From Streptomyces canus (GTDB lineage: Bacteria > Actinomycetota > Actinomycetes > Streptomycetales > Streptomycetaceae), in the NCBI RefSeq assembly GCF_041435015.1, contig NZ_CP107989.1, positions 7,874,001 through 7,938,000 on the forward strand: a stretch of 64,000 nt of DNA. The letters are read 5' to 3'. The position numbers and the translations under genes are program-made. The notes under the pieces are model-generated. The model did no database searches. It worked only from the letters and a program-made list of their open reading frames with translations, and had not been told where the DNA came from. Below are positions 8,456 to 15,484 of the stretch, one piece after another; within the stretch, counting starts at the first letter, position 1, and every line of letters begins with the position of its first letter.

Positions 8456-8869
8456 TCAGGCGTGGATCTCCGGGGCGTACGTCCCGAAGCTCCACACATT
8501 GCCCTCGGCGTCCCTGGCCATGTAGTCCCGGGAGCCGTACTCCTGGTCCGTCGGGGGCATCAGGATCTCCGCGCCGTGCTCCACGGCGCGGCGGTGGTGG
8601 GCGTCGGCGTCGTCCACGACGACATACACCCCGGTCGTGCCCGCGTCCTTCATCGCCGCGTCGAAGACGCCGCCGCGGCCTTTCGAGCCGAGCATCACCG
8701 CGCCGTTGCCCTGCACCAGCTCGGCGTGCAGTACCGAGCCGTCCTCGCCCTCGTACACCGACAGCTCGGTGAACCCGAAGGCCTCCGTCAGCTGCTTGAT
8801 CGCCGCCTTCGCGTCGGTGTACAGCAGCGTCGGGTAGATGCTCGGACGCCCACCGCTCGTGCCTGCCAT
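8456..8869 (-). CDS. VOC-family (glyoxalase-like) protein
   Basis: 137-residue protein of the vicinal-oxygen-chelate fold: two beta-alpha-beta-beta-beta modules, the first beginning PTLLYTDAKAAIKQLTEAFGF and the second GVYVVVDDADAHHRRAVEHG. It ends with a GSRDYMARDAEGNVWSFGTY stretch typical of YP_glyoxalase/PhnB-like members. Metal-ligand positions are only partly recognisable, so catalytic activity is uncertain. The ATG at 8869 has a strong GAGGGAG ribosome site; the longer in-frame start at 9016 was rejected. Convergent with the preceding gene. Confidence 0.85.
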   Translation of the reverse strand: MAGTSGGRPSIYPTLLYTDAKAAIKQLTEAFGFTELSVYEGEDGSVLHAELVQGNGAVMLGSKGRGGVFDAAMKDAGTTGVYVVVDDADAHHRRAVEHGAEILMPPTDQEYGSRDYMARDAEGNVWSFGTYAPEIHA

Positions 8870-9038
8870 GCCGATCACTCCCTCGTGATCAAGCGCCGGA
8901 TCGGAAACCGGGCGCGTGCCGGGATTTCCCTCTGCCGACCAGTCTCGCAGCGACCACTGACAACGGCCCGACGGCAGCGACCGCTGAAGCGAGACGAACC
9001 GAACACCCGAACCCACAAAAGTGCTTGCACGCCACCGT

Positions 9039-9044
9039 TAGACT
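9039..9044 (+). promoter_or_regulatory. Probable -10 element before the ABC-F leader
   Basis: TAGACT fits a Streptomyces housekeeping -10 hexamer. A start about seven bases downstream would coincide with the ATG at 9051, which would make the short leader ORF leaderless. I find no good -35 at 17-18 bases. Confidence 0.45.
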
Positions 9045-9050
9045 TGGCCC

Positions 9051-9074
9051 ATGGCCATTCTCCTCGCGCATTAG
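9051..9074 (+). CDS. Candidate leader peptide upstream of ABC-F gene
   Basis: An ATG directly downstream of the TAGACT -10 starts a seven-residue frame, MAILLAH, followed by TAG. It lies 60 bases before the ABC-F start. Short leader ORFs that sense stalled ribosomes precede several ABC-F antibiotic-resistance genes. Here the role is inferred from position only, and a chance ORF of this length is quite possible. The 60-base spacer can form short GGCGG/CCGCC and GACGG/CCGTC pairings. Confidence 0.35.
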   Translation: MAILLAH

Positions 9075-9134
9075 ACGGCGGGAACGTCCTCAGCCGCCCA
9101 CCCGTCAATCCCGAATCCGCCCTGGAGTCTGTCC

Positions 9135-10733
9135 GTGATCTCCGCCTCCGGTATCGAGCTGCGCGCCGGCGCCCGAGTCCTCATCGAGTCCGCCACCTTC
9201 CGCATCGCCAAGGGCGACCGCATCGGCCTGGTCGGCCGTAACGGCGCGGGGAAGACCACCCTCACCAAGTGCCTGGCCGGCGAGGGCATCCCCGCCGCGG
9301 GCCAGATCACCCGCTCCGGCGAGGTCGGCTACCTCCCCCAGGACCCCCGCACCGGCGACCTCGACGTGCTCGCCCGCGACCGGATCCTCTCCGCGCGCGG
9401 CCTCGACGTCCTGCTGAAGAAGATGCGCGACAACGAACAGCGCATCGCCAACGGCCAGGGCGCCACCCGGGAGAAGGCGCTCAGGCAGTACGAGCGCCAG
9501 GAGACGGAGTTCCTCACCAAGGGCGGGTATTCCGCCGAGGCCGAGGCCGCCACCATCGCCGCCGCGCTGAACCTCCCCGACCGGGTGCTGGGCCAGCCGC
9601 TGCACACCCTCTCCGGTGGTCAGCGCCGCCGTATCGAACTGGCCCGGATCCTCTTCTCCGACGCCGACACCCTGCTCCTGGACGAGCCGACCAACCACCT
9701 CGACGCGGACTCGATCGTCTGGCTGCGCGACTACCTCAAGACCTACCGCGGCGGCTTCATCGTGATCTCCCACGACGTCGACCTGGTCGAGACGGTCGTC
9801 AACAAGGTGTTCTACCTGGACGCCAACCGCGCCCAGATCGACGTCTACAACATGGGCTGGAAGCTCTACCAGCAGCAGCGCGAGGCCGACGAGAAGCGCC
9901 GCAAGCGCGAGCGGCAGAACGCCGAGAAGAAGGCCGCGGCCCTGCATTCGCAGGCCGACAAGATGCGCGCCAAGGCCACCAAGACGGTCGCCGCGCAGAA
10001 CATGGCCAAGCGTGCCGACCGGCTGCTCGCCGGCCTCGACGCGGTGCGCCAGCAGGACAAGGTCGCCAAGCTGCGCTTCCCCGAGCCCGCGCCCTGCGGC
10101 AAGACTCCGCTGATGGCGGAGGGTCTGTCGAAGTCGTACGGCTCGCTGGAGATCTTCACCGACGTCGACCTGGCCATCGACAAGGGCTCCCGCGTGGTCA
10201 TCCTGGGCCTGAACGGCGCGGGCAAGACCACCCTGCTGCGTCTGCTGGCCGGGACCGAGCAGCCGGACACGGGCGCGGTCGTGCCCGGCCACGGCCTCAA
10301 GCTCGGCTACTACGCCCAGGAGCACGAGACCCTCGACCCCGAGCGCACGGTCCTGGAGAACATGCGCTCGGCGGCTCCCGACCTCGACCTCGTCGAGGTG
10401 CGCAAGACGCTGGGTTCGTTCCTGTTCTCCGGCGACGACGTCGACAAGCCGGCCGGCGTCCTCTCCGGCGGCGAGAAGACCCGCCTGGCGCTCGCCACCC
10501 TGGTCGTCTCGTCGGCGAACGTCCTCCTCCTCGACGAGCCCACCAACAACCTCGACCCGGCCAGCCGCGAGGAGATCCTCGGCGCACTGCGCACCTACAA
10601 GGGCGCGGTCGTCCTGGTGACTCACGACGAGGGCGCCGTCGAGGCGCTCCAGCCGGAGCGGATCATCCTGCTGCCGGACGGCGTCGAGGACCTGTGGGGT
10701 GCCGACTACGCGGATCTCGTGGCCCTCGCCTGA
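9135..10733 (+). CDS. ABC-F family ribosome-associated ATPase
   Basis: Soluble protein of 532 residues with two ATP-binding domains and no membrane segment, the ABC-F pattern (translation factors such as EttA/Uup and ribosome-protection proteins). Domain 1 has Walker A GRNGAGKTT (about 35), signature LSGGQRRR and Walker B LLLDEPTNHLD. Domain 2 has GLNGAGKTT (about 355), LSGGEKTR and LLLDEPTNNLD. The domains are joined by a highly charged linker rich in Lys/Arg/Gln (about 245-310), the P-site tRNA interaction motif region. Both ATPase sites look intact. GTG start with GGAG ten bases upstream. A preceding mini-ORF could control it. Whether it protects against an antibiotic or is a housekeeping factor cannot be decided here. 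Confidence 0.92.
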   Translation: MISASGIELRAGARVLIESATFRIAKGDRIGLVGRNGAGKTTLTKCLAGEGIPAAGQITRSGEVGYLPQDPRTGDLDVLARDRILSARGLDVLLKKMRDNEQRIANGQGATREKALRQYERQETEFLTKGGYSAEAEAATIAAALNLPDRVLGQPLHTLSGGQRRRIELARILFSDADTLLLDEPTNHLDADSIVWLRDYLKTYRGGFIVISHDVDLVETVVNKVFYLDANRAQIDVYNMGWKLYQQQREADEKRRKRERQNAEKKAAALHSQADKMRAKATKTVAAQNMAKRADRLLAGLDAVRQQDKVAKLRFPEPAPCGKTPLMAEGLSKSYGSLEIFTDVDLAIDKGSRVVILGLNGAGKTTLLRLLAGTEQPDTGAVVPGHGLKLGYYAQEHETLDPERTVLENMRSAAPDLDLVEVRKTLGSFLFSGDDVDKPAGVLSGGEKTRLALATLVVSSANVLLLDEPTNNLDPASREEILGALRTYKGAVVLVTHDEGAVEALQPERIILLPDGVEDLWGADYADLVALA

Positions 10734-10746
10734 GTGAGCGCCGCTT

Positions 10747-10826
10747 GATCGAAAGCGTGATCCATGGCGTGATCCACGGCGTATGGATCATTCGGCCCAC
10801 CGGTGATCCATCATCTGTGTGAGATC
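10747..10826. promoter_or_regulatory. Cluster of six GATC sites between ABC-F and gbn
   Basis: GATC occurs at 10747, 10759, 10771, 10786, 10805 and 10823; most are in the context TGATCCA or GGATCA. Two occurrences lie in the near-repeat GTGATCCATGGC/GTGATCCACGGC. Gbn, encoded next, is known from S. coelicolor as a nucleoid protein that prefers GATC-containing DNA, so this may be a nucleation site (inference). Confidence 0.5.
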
Positions 10827-10860
10827 TCCTCGTACCGAGGTGTGTCCTACATCGATTTCA

Positions 10861-10893
10861 CGGCCGAGCCCTTTATCGACAAGGGCTCGGCCG
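10861..10893. terminator. Hairpin after the ABC-F gene
   Basis: Perfect 13-base arms CGGCCGAGCCCTT and AAGGGCTCGGCCG enclose TATCGAC. It probably ends the ABC-F transcript and insulates gbn. There is no U-tract. Confidence 0.75.
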
Positions 10894-11095
10894 TCGTACG
10901 TCGCTGACCTGGCATTTCACAAAAGAACCCGTTCGGCGGTACGAACGACTCTGGGTGGAATTACAGATTCCGCTTGTGGGGATGCGCTCCTGTCGTCAAA
11001 ACCCTGTCTTACGGACCTTGCCGAATGGGTGGCCATCGCGCCCCGGAGGGGTGATCATGAGGGGACCAGAGCGCACTTCCCATGAGGAGGCACGG

Positions 11096-11317
11096 GTGGC
11101 CGAGACTCTGAAGAAGGGCAGCCGGGTAACCGGCGCCGCGCGCGACAAGCTCGCGGCAGACCTGAAGAAGAAGTACGACTCCGGTGCGAGCATTCGGGCA
11201 CTGGCCGAGGAAACCGGCCGCTCGTATGGCTTCGTGCACCGGATGCTCAGCGAATCGGGCGTCACGCTTCGTGGGCGTGGCGGAGCGACGCGGGGCAAGA
11301 AGGCCGCATCGTCCTGA
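11096..11317 (+). CDS. gbn: Small HTH nucleoid-associated protein Gbn
   Basis: Basic 73-residue protein with one helix-turn-helix, KYDSGASIRALAEETGRSYGF (given here only as residues 27-46) followed by VHRMLSESGVTLR, and a Lys/Arg/Gly-rich tail GRGGATRGKK. Length and sequence match what I remember of S. coelicolor SCO1839, described as the GATC-binding nucleoid protein Gbn that affects sporulation and antibiotic production. The GTG at 11096 has an ideal GAGGAGG five bases upstream; an in-frame ATG at 11057 would add 13 residues and is less likely. It is monocistronic, between hairpins. A GATC cluster lies about 270-350 bases upstream. Confidence 0.85.
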   Translation: MAETLKKGSRVTGAARDKLAADLKKKYDSGASIRALAEETGRSYGFVHRMLSESGVTLRGRGGATRGKKAASS

Positions 11318-11345
11318 TCCGGGCGGCCATCGGCTTCGATGGTGG

Positions 11346-11377
11346 CCACCCGGTCGGTCGGCTGACTGACCGGGTGG
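11346..11377. terminator. Hairpin after gbn
   Basis: Arms CCACCCGGTC (11346-11355) and GACCGGGTGG (11368-11377) pair perfectly around a 12-base loop, 29 bases after the gbn stop, and are followed by TTA CTG with no long U-tract. Confidence 0.65.
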
Positions 11378-11446
11378 TTACTGTGCAGTCACTTAGCTGT
11401 GCCGTCCTGCGGCACGGAGGATGACCGCACTCATCGGAGGCGCCCC

Positions 11447-12259
11447 ATGGCGACGTCCAGCCAGGATGGCCAGGAACTCGTTCCCCTGCTCGACAAGGAC
11501 GGCGTGCGGCTCACCGTCGAGGACACCCTCGCCACGGTGACGCTGACCAACCCGGCCAAGCGCAACGCTCAGAGCCCCGCTCTGTGGCGGGCGCTCGCCG
11601 AGGCGGGCCGGCTGGTGCCGGGCTCCGTCCGGGTCGTGGTGCTGCGTGGCGAAGGCAAGTCCTTCTCCGCCGGGCTCGACCGGCAGATGTTCACGCCCGA
11701 GGGGATCGAGGGCGAGCCGTCGTTCATCGACCTCGCCCGCAGTGGTGACGCCGAACTCGACGCCGCCATCGCTCAGTTCCAGGAGGGCTTCACCTGGTGG
11801 CGGCGCAGTGACGTCGTGTCCATCGCCGCCGTGCAGGGGCATGCCATCGGGGCGGGCTTCCAGCTGGCCCTCGCCTGTGACCTGCGCGTCGTCGCCGACG
11901 ACGTGCAGTTCGCCATGCGCGAGACCAGCCTGGGCCTGGTCCCCGACCTCACCGGCACCCACCCTCTGGTGGGCCTCGTCGGGTACGCCCGGGCGCTGGA
12001 GATCTGCGCCACCGGGCGCTTGGTCACGGCCGAGGAGGCGGTGAACACCGGCCTCGCCAACCTCGCCGTACCGCTCGACCAACTCGACGCCGCCGTGCAG
12101 GACCTGGCGGCCGCGCTCCTGTCCGCCCCCCGCGACGCGGTCATCGAGACCAAGTCGCTGCTGCGGGGCGCCCAGGACCGCACCTACGACGAGCAGCGCG
12201 CCGCCGAGCGGGCGGCCCAGACCCGACGGCTGCGTGACCTCGCCGGAGTCGGCGACTAG
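11447..12259 (+). CDS. Enoyl-CoA hydratase/isomerase family protein
   Basis: Crotonase-fold protein of 270 residues, close to the standard size. The oxyanion-hole segments are present: SFSAGLDRQMF near residue 75 and AAVQGHAIGAGFQLALACD near residue 130. The first catalytic Glu position of true hydratases appears replaced, since the region reads ETSLGLVPDLTGTHPL: the Asp/Glu at the second site is Asp in VPDLTG, as in some isomerases and other crotonase members. The reaction is therefore uncertain. ATG at 11447 with TCGGAGG seven bases upstream. It is convergent with the next gene across a shared hairpin. Confidence 0.85.
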   Translation: MATSSQDGQELVPLLDKDGVRLTVEDTLATVTLTNPAKRNAQSPALWRALAEAGRLVPGSVRVVVLRGEGKSFSAGLDRQMFTPEGIEGEPSFIDLARSGDAELDAAIAQFQEGFTWWRRSDVVSIAAVQGHAIGAGFQLALACDLRVVADDVQFAMRETSLGLVPDLTGTHPLVGLVGYARALEICATGRLVTAEEAVNTGLANLAVPLDQLDAAVQDLAAALLSAPRDAVIETKSLLRGAQDRTYDEQRAAERAAQTRRLRDLAGVGD

Positions 12260-12265
12260 GACCTG

Positions 12266-12317
12266 CCGGCGGATCGGGCAGACGTCAAGCAACGGCGACG
12301 TCCGCATGATCCGCCGG
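12266..12317. terminator. Bidirectional hairpin between convergent genes
   Basis: Arms CCGGCGGATC (12266-12275) and GATCCGCCGG (12308-12317) are perfectly complementary. An inner GACGTC/GACGTC pair lengthens the stem. It lies between the stops at 12259 and 12324 and can serve both strands. Confidence 0.7.
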
Positions 12318-12323
12318 ACAGCC

Positions 12324-13040
12324 CTAGGTCATCACGGCCGTCACCAGCACGGCCACCGTCGGACGATCCGACAGCACCTCTCCCACGGCGGCGCGGACCT
12401 CCCGGGCCACGTCCAGGGCCCGGCGGCCGGCGTCCACCGACAGTTCGACGCGGACATGCCGGCGCGGAAGCGAGCCGTCCCCGGTCTCCCCGTCCTCGAT
12501 GTGCACCGGCCGCCCGAGCAGACCGGTCAGCCGGTCCACACCGGGCACCGCCAGAGCGGCGCCGGCCGCGAGAGCCTCGTCGCCGTGCCCCGCCGCCACG
12601 GCACGCGGCGGCTCGGGCCGTCGTACGGGAGACGGTTCCGCGTCCTCGTCCACGAGGGCCGTCACCCGCAGGTCCGCCTCGCCGAGTTCCAGCCCCAGCA
12701 GCCCCGTCGCCGCTCCGGCGAGTGCCGTGCGCAGCCGCTCCGCCGTCACCGGCAGCGGCCGTGCGGGGGTGGCCTCGAACTCCGCCGTGATCCGCAGCGG
12801 GCCGGGCGGCAGCGCGCTCGGAGGCGGCGGCACGGCGGGCTCGTGCGCGTCCTCCGGATCGGCGAGGCCGATGCGCACGGTACCGAGCCGTACCTCCGGT
12901 AGTTCTCGCACGGCGGCTCGCAGCACCCCCTGAGCCGCATCCTCGGAGATCCACGCCCCGTCGCGCGGCCCGCCCAGGGGCAGCAGCCGCCCCAGCCCCA
13001 GCTGATGCCGCACCGTCCGTGCCCACTGCTCCGCCGTCAT
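12324..13040 (-). CDS. Protein with two degenerate Asp23-like modules
   Basis: 238 residues, not a named family to me. Two parts share a strand-helix-strand layout like Asp23/Gls24 domains: LRITAEFEATPARPLPV plus helix and DLRVTAL (about 95-150), and RHVRVELSVDAGRRALDV plus helix and PTVAVLVTAV (about 190-238). Between them is a Pro/Ala/Glu-rich linker. No signal peptide or membrane segment. It is transcribed away from an Asp23/AmaP operon whose first gene starts 86 bases away, so a shared divergent promoter and a common role in envelope stress are likely (inference). Start chosen at MTAEQW because the 13 in-frame codons upstream have no ribosome site. Confidence 0.65.
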   Translation of the reverse strand: MTAEQWARTVRHQLGLGRLLPLGGPRDGAWISEDAAQGVLRAAVRELPEVRLGTVRIGLADPEDAHEPAVPPPPSALPPGPLRITAEFEATPARPLPVTAERLRTALAGAATGLLGLELGEADLRVTALVDEDAEPSPVRRPEPPRAVAAGHGDEALAAGAALAVPGVDRLTGLLGRPVHIEDGETGDGSLPRRHVRVELSVDAGRRALDVAREVRAAVGEVLSDRPTVAVLVTAVMT

Positions 13041-13126
13041 TACTCCAGCCTGCCGCATCTCCGGCGCGCGATCGCGCAACCGCGCTTACGGTGGTCGAAG
13101 GAGGACGACCGAAAGGGGTGATGGTG

Positions 13127-13591
13127 ATGACCGACATGACGCAGAACACCGAGGTGGAGTCGTCGGTGCAGCCGCGGAAGACCACCAAGCGCGGCGGCGG
13201 CGACGCGGCGACACGTGGGCGGACCACCATCGCCGACGGTGTCGTGGAGAAGATCGCCGGACTCGCGGCACGGGACGTCCTCGGCGTCCACGCCATGGGC
13301 AGCGGGCTGAGCCGCACCTTCGGGGCCGTACGGGACCGGGTGCCCGGCGGTTCGAAGTCCGCCACTCGCGGGGTCAAGGTGGAGGTCGGCGAGGTGCAGA
13401 CCGCGCTCGACCTGGAGATCGTCGTCGACTACGGCGTCTCGATCTCCGACGTGGCCAGGGCCGTGCGCGAGAACGTCGTATCGGCGGTGGAGCGGATGAC
13501 CGGTCTGGAGGTCGTCGAGGTCAACATCGCGGTGAGCGATGTGAAGCTGCCCGACGAAGAGGACGAGGAGCCGGAGACCCGGCTCCAGTAG
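13127..13591 (+). CDS. Asp23/Gls24 family envelope stress protein
   Basis: 154 residues. A charged, Lys/Arg-rich N-terminus (1-35) precedes one Asp23 domain: TTIADGVVEKIAGLAARDVLGV, then GVKVEVGEVQTALDLEIVVDYG, VARAVRENVVSAVERMTGLEV and VEVNIAVSDVKLP. In Firmicutes such proteins gather under the membrane on the anchor AmaP; an AmaP-like gene lies four genes downstream. ATG at 13127 has AGGGG eight bases upstream; the ATG six bases earlier is too close to that site. First gene of a five-gene operon. Confidence 0.9.
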   Translation: MTDMTQNTEVESSVQPRKTTKRGGGDAATRGRTTIADGVVEKIAGLAARDVLGVHAMGSGLSRTFGAVRDRVPGGSKSATRGVKVEVGEVQTALDLEIVVDYGVSISDVARAVRENVVSAVERMTGLEVVEVNIAVSDVKLPDEEDEEPETRLQ

Positions 13592-13627
13592 CCCGACCAC
13601 ACTTCAGGGACTTTTAGGGAGCGTGCG

Positions 13628-13822
13628 ATGAGCATGGCCGTGGTCGGCATGATCGCCGGCATGGCGCTGGGCTTCGCAGGGTATTTCGGCGGATTCGGCG
13701 CCTTCCTGCTGGTGGCGGCGCTGGGCGCCATCGGCTTCGTCGTCGGCCGGTTCCTGGAGGGGGACCTGGAGATCGGCGACCTCTTCCGTACTCGTGACGA
13801 GCGGCGTGACCGGCGGCGATGA
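13628..13822 (+). CDS. Small membrane protein in Asp23 operon
   Basis: 64 residues: two hydrophobic spans (about 3-20 and 24-45, rich in Gly and Ala), then a charged tail EGDLEIGDLFRTRDERRDRRR (last 20 residues). It occupies the place that a DUF2273-type small membrane protein has in staphylococcal asp23-amaP operons, though I see no firm sequence match. Its stop overlaps the next ATG (ATGA), so translation is coupled. A membrane adaptor for the soluble Asp23 proteins is the likely role (inference). Confidence 0.8.
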   Translation: MSMAVVGMIAGMALGFAGYFGGFGAFLLVAALGAIGFVVGRFLEGDLEIGDLFRTRDERRDRRR

Positions 13823-14217
13823 CGTCCGTGAGCAGCGAGGCAGGCGCGGCGGACGAGCTCCGCACACCCCTGAGCGCGACCGCCGTTCCGCCCGGTGACC
13901 GAGGGGCGACGAGGATCGCCGACCGGGTGGTCGCGAAGGTCGCGGGTCAGGCGGCCCGCGAGGCGCTCGGACGGCTCCCCGCCGAGGCCCAGCCCCCGTA
14001 CGCCACCGTCGTCGTCCACCGCGAGGTCGCCCGGATCCGCATGCACCTCGAACTCGACTACCCCTGCGACATCGGCGCGCGTTGCCGAGAGGTGCGTCAG
14101 CACGTGGTCGAGCGGGTAGTCGCGTTGGTGGGCATGGAGGTGTCGGAGGTCGCCGTCCAGGTGGAGCGGCTGTATCCGGCACAGGCGCACGGTGTGGCAC
14201 AGGGGAGGACGCGATGA
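13819..14217 (+). CDS. Second Asp23/Gls24-like protein
   Basis: 132 residues with an Asp23-type core: TRIADRVVAKVAGQAAREALG, TVVVHREVARIRMHLELDYPCD, a helix around REVRQHVVERVVALVGMEVSE and AVQVERLYP. It is more divergent than the first copy and lacks the basic N-terminus. ATGA overlaps at both ends tie it tightly to its neighbours. Two distinct Asp23 paralogues in one operon suggest a mixed polymer or one partner each for the two membrane proteins (inference). Confidence 0.85.
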   Translation: MTSVSSEAGAADELRTPLSATAVPPGDRGATRIADRVVAKVAGQAAREALGRLPAEAQPPYATVVVHREVARIRMHLELDYPCDIGARCREVRQHVVERVVALVGMEVSEVAVQVERLYPAQAHGVAQGRTR

Positions 14218-14894
14218 GCGAGCCCCAGGGCTCCGAGGGCACTACACAACGACTGCCGGTCATCGAGAAGGCACCGGACCTGCGCGACCAGTCCGCGTCG
14301 GCGGCGGCGTACGGACCACCACCCGCCCTGGAGGACCGGGCGGGCGGCGGCGAACGCCGTTTCTGGTCGGCGCGCAGGGTCCCGGCGGGCATCGTGGCCC
14401 TGCTGCTCCTGCTCGTCGCGGGGATCTTCCTGTACGACATCGCAGCCGTCCGGGCCGACCGGCCGCCCATGCACTGGCGCCGCGAGCTCGCCCGGCAGCT
14501 CGCCGAACGCCCCCTGGACGACATCTGGGTCCTGGTGGGCGCCGGAGTCGCCGCGGCCCTGGGCCTGTGGCTGATCGTCCTGGCCGCCACACCGGGTCTG
14601 CGCGGCGTCCTCCCGATGAGCCGCACCCATCCGGATGTGCGGGCGGGCCTCCACCGGGACGCGGCCGCGATGGTCCTGCGGGACCGGGCCATGGAGGTGG
14701 CCGGCGTCCAGTCCGCACGCGTACGGATGCGCCGGAAGAAGGCCGACGTCCGCGCGGTCTCCCACTTCCGCGAACTGGACGACGTCCGGGCGGACTTGGA
14801 CGTGACCCTCACCGAGGCGATCACGGCACTGGGCCTGGCCCGGCCCCCCGCACTGTCGGTGCACGTGGCGCGGACGACCAGGAAGAAGGGCTGA
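14214..14894 (+). CDS. DUF6286-type membrane protein of Asp23 operon
   Basis: 226 residues: a polar N-terminus (1-55), two spans (about 60-80, VPAGIVALLLLLVAGIFLYD, and 104-125, WVLVGAGVAAALGLWLIVLA), and a C-terminal soluble domain (about 140-226) that ends in strands and helices resembling an Asp23/AmaP domain (RVRMRRKKADVRAVSHF, DVTLTEAITALGL). I recall such proteins as DUF6286, always beside Asp23 genes in actinomycetes. AGGGGAGG precedes the ATG, which overlaps the previous stop by four bases. Confidence 0.8.
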   Translation: MSEPQGSEGTTQRLPVIEKAPDLRDQSASAAAYGPPPALEDRAGGGERRFWSARRVPAGIVALLLLLVAGIFLYDIAAVRADRPPMHWRRELARQLAERPLDDIWVLVGAGVAAALGLWLIVLAATPGLRGVLPMSRTHPDVRAGLHRDAAAMVLRDRAMEVAGVQSARVRMRRKKADVRAVSHFRELDDVRADLDVTLTEAITALGLARPPALSVHVARTTRKKG

Positions 14895-14899
14895 GGCCG

Positions 14900-15478
14900 A
14901 TGCTCAGGACCGTCAACCGCGTACTGATCGGCCTGGTGGGGCTGGTACTGCTCGTCGTCGGCGGCTCGGTACTCGCCGTGGGCCTCGGTCTCGACCCGCC
15001 CTCATGGTGGATCCACGACGGCAAGAAGGACGTTCTGCTGAGCGACGCCGAGCGCACCCGCTGGGACGGCGAGGGCTGGTGGTGGCCGACGGTCATCGCC
15101 GCCCTGGCACTCGTGGTGCTGCTGACCCTGTGGTGGCTGACCGCGGTCCTCCGCAGGCGCTGGCTCACGGAGGTACGCGTCAACACGGGCGACGGCGAGG
15201 GTGCGCTCCTGCGGGGCCGGGCCCTGGAGGGCGTACTCGAAGGTGAGGCAGCCGAGGTGGACGGCGTCCACCGGGCCCACGCCCACCTGACCGGCCGTCC
15301 GGACGCGCCCCGGACCCGCGTACGACTCCTGCTGGAACCCCACGTGGACCCGGGAACGGCCCTTCACGTCCTGACGGCACAAGCCCTGACCCACGCCCGC
15401 GATTCGGCAGGGCTCGAGACACTCCCGGCCGAGGTCCGCATGACCGGCGTCAAGCACAAAGCGGAACGGGTCAGTTGA
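14900..15478 (+). CDS. amaP: AmaP-like alkaline-shock membrane anchor
   Basis: 192 residues. Two membrane spans (about 5-30, VLIGLVGLVLLVVGGSVLAV, and 65-85, VIAALALVVLLTLWWLTAVL) flank an extracytoplasmic Trp-rich loop. A cytoplasmic C-terminal domain (about 95-192) follows, with GDGEGALLRGRALEGVLEGEA and TRVRLLLEPHVDPGTALHVL, the AmaP arrangement. In staphylococci AmaP tethers Asp23 to the membrane; the same role is likely here. Five bases after the DUF6286 stop; last gene of the operon, and tail-to-tail with the SDR gene. Confidence 0.8.
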   Translation: MLRTVNRVLIGLVGLVLLVVGGSVLAVGLGLDPPSWWIHDGKKDVLLSDAERTRWDGEGWWWPTVIAALALVVLLTLWWLTAVLRRRWLTEVRVNTGDGEGALLRGRALEGVLEGEAAEVDGVHRAHAHLTGRPDAPRTRVRLLLEPHVDPGTALHVLTAQALTHARDSAGLETLPAEVRMTGVKHKAERVS

Positions 15479-15484
15479 GAGCGT

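Noticed and set aside
10955..11095. N-terminal extension of Gbn
   Set aside because: The GTG at 11096 has a near-ideal GAGGAGG and gives the 73 residues known for this family.
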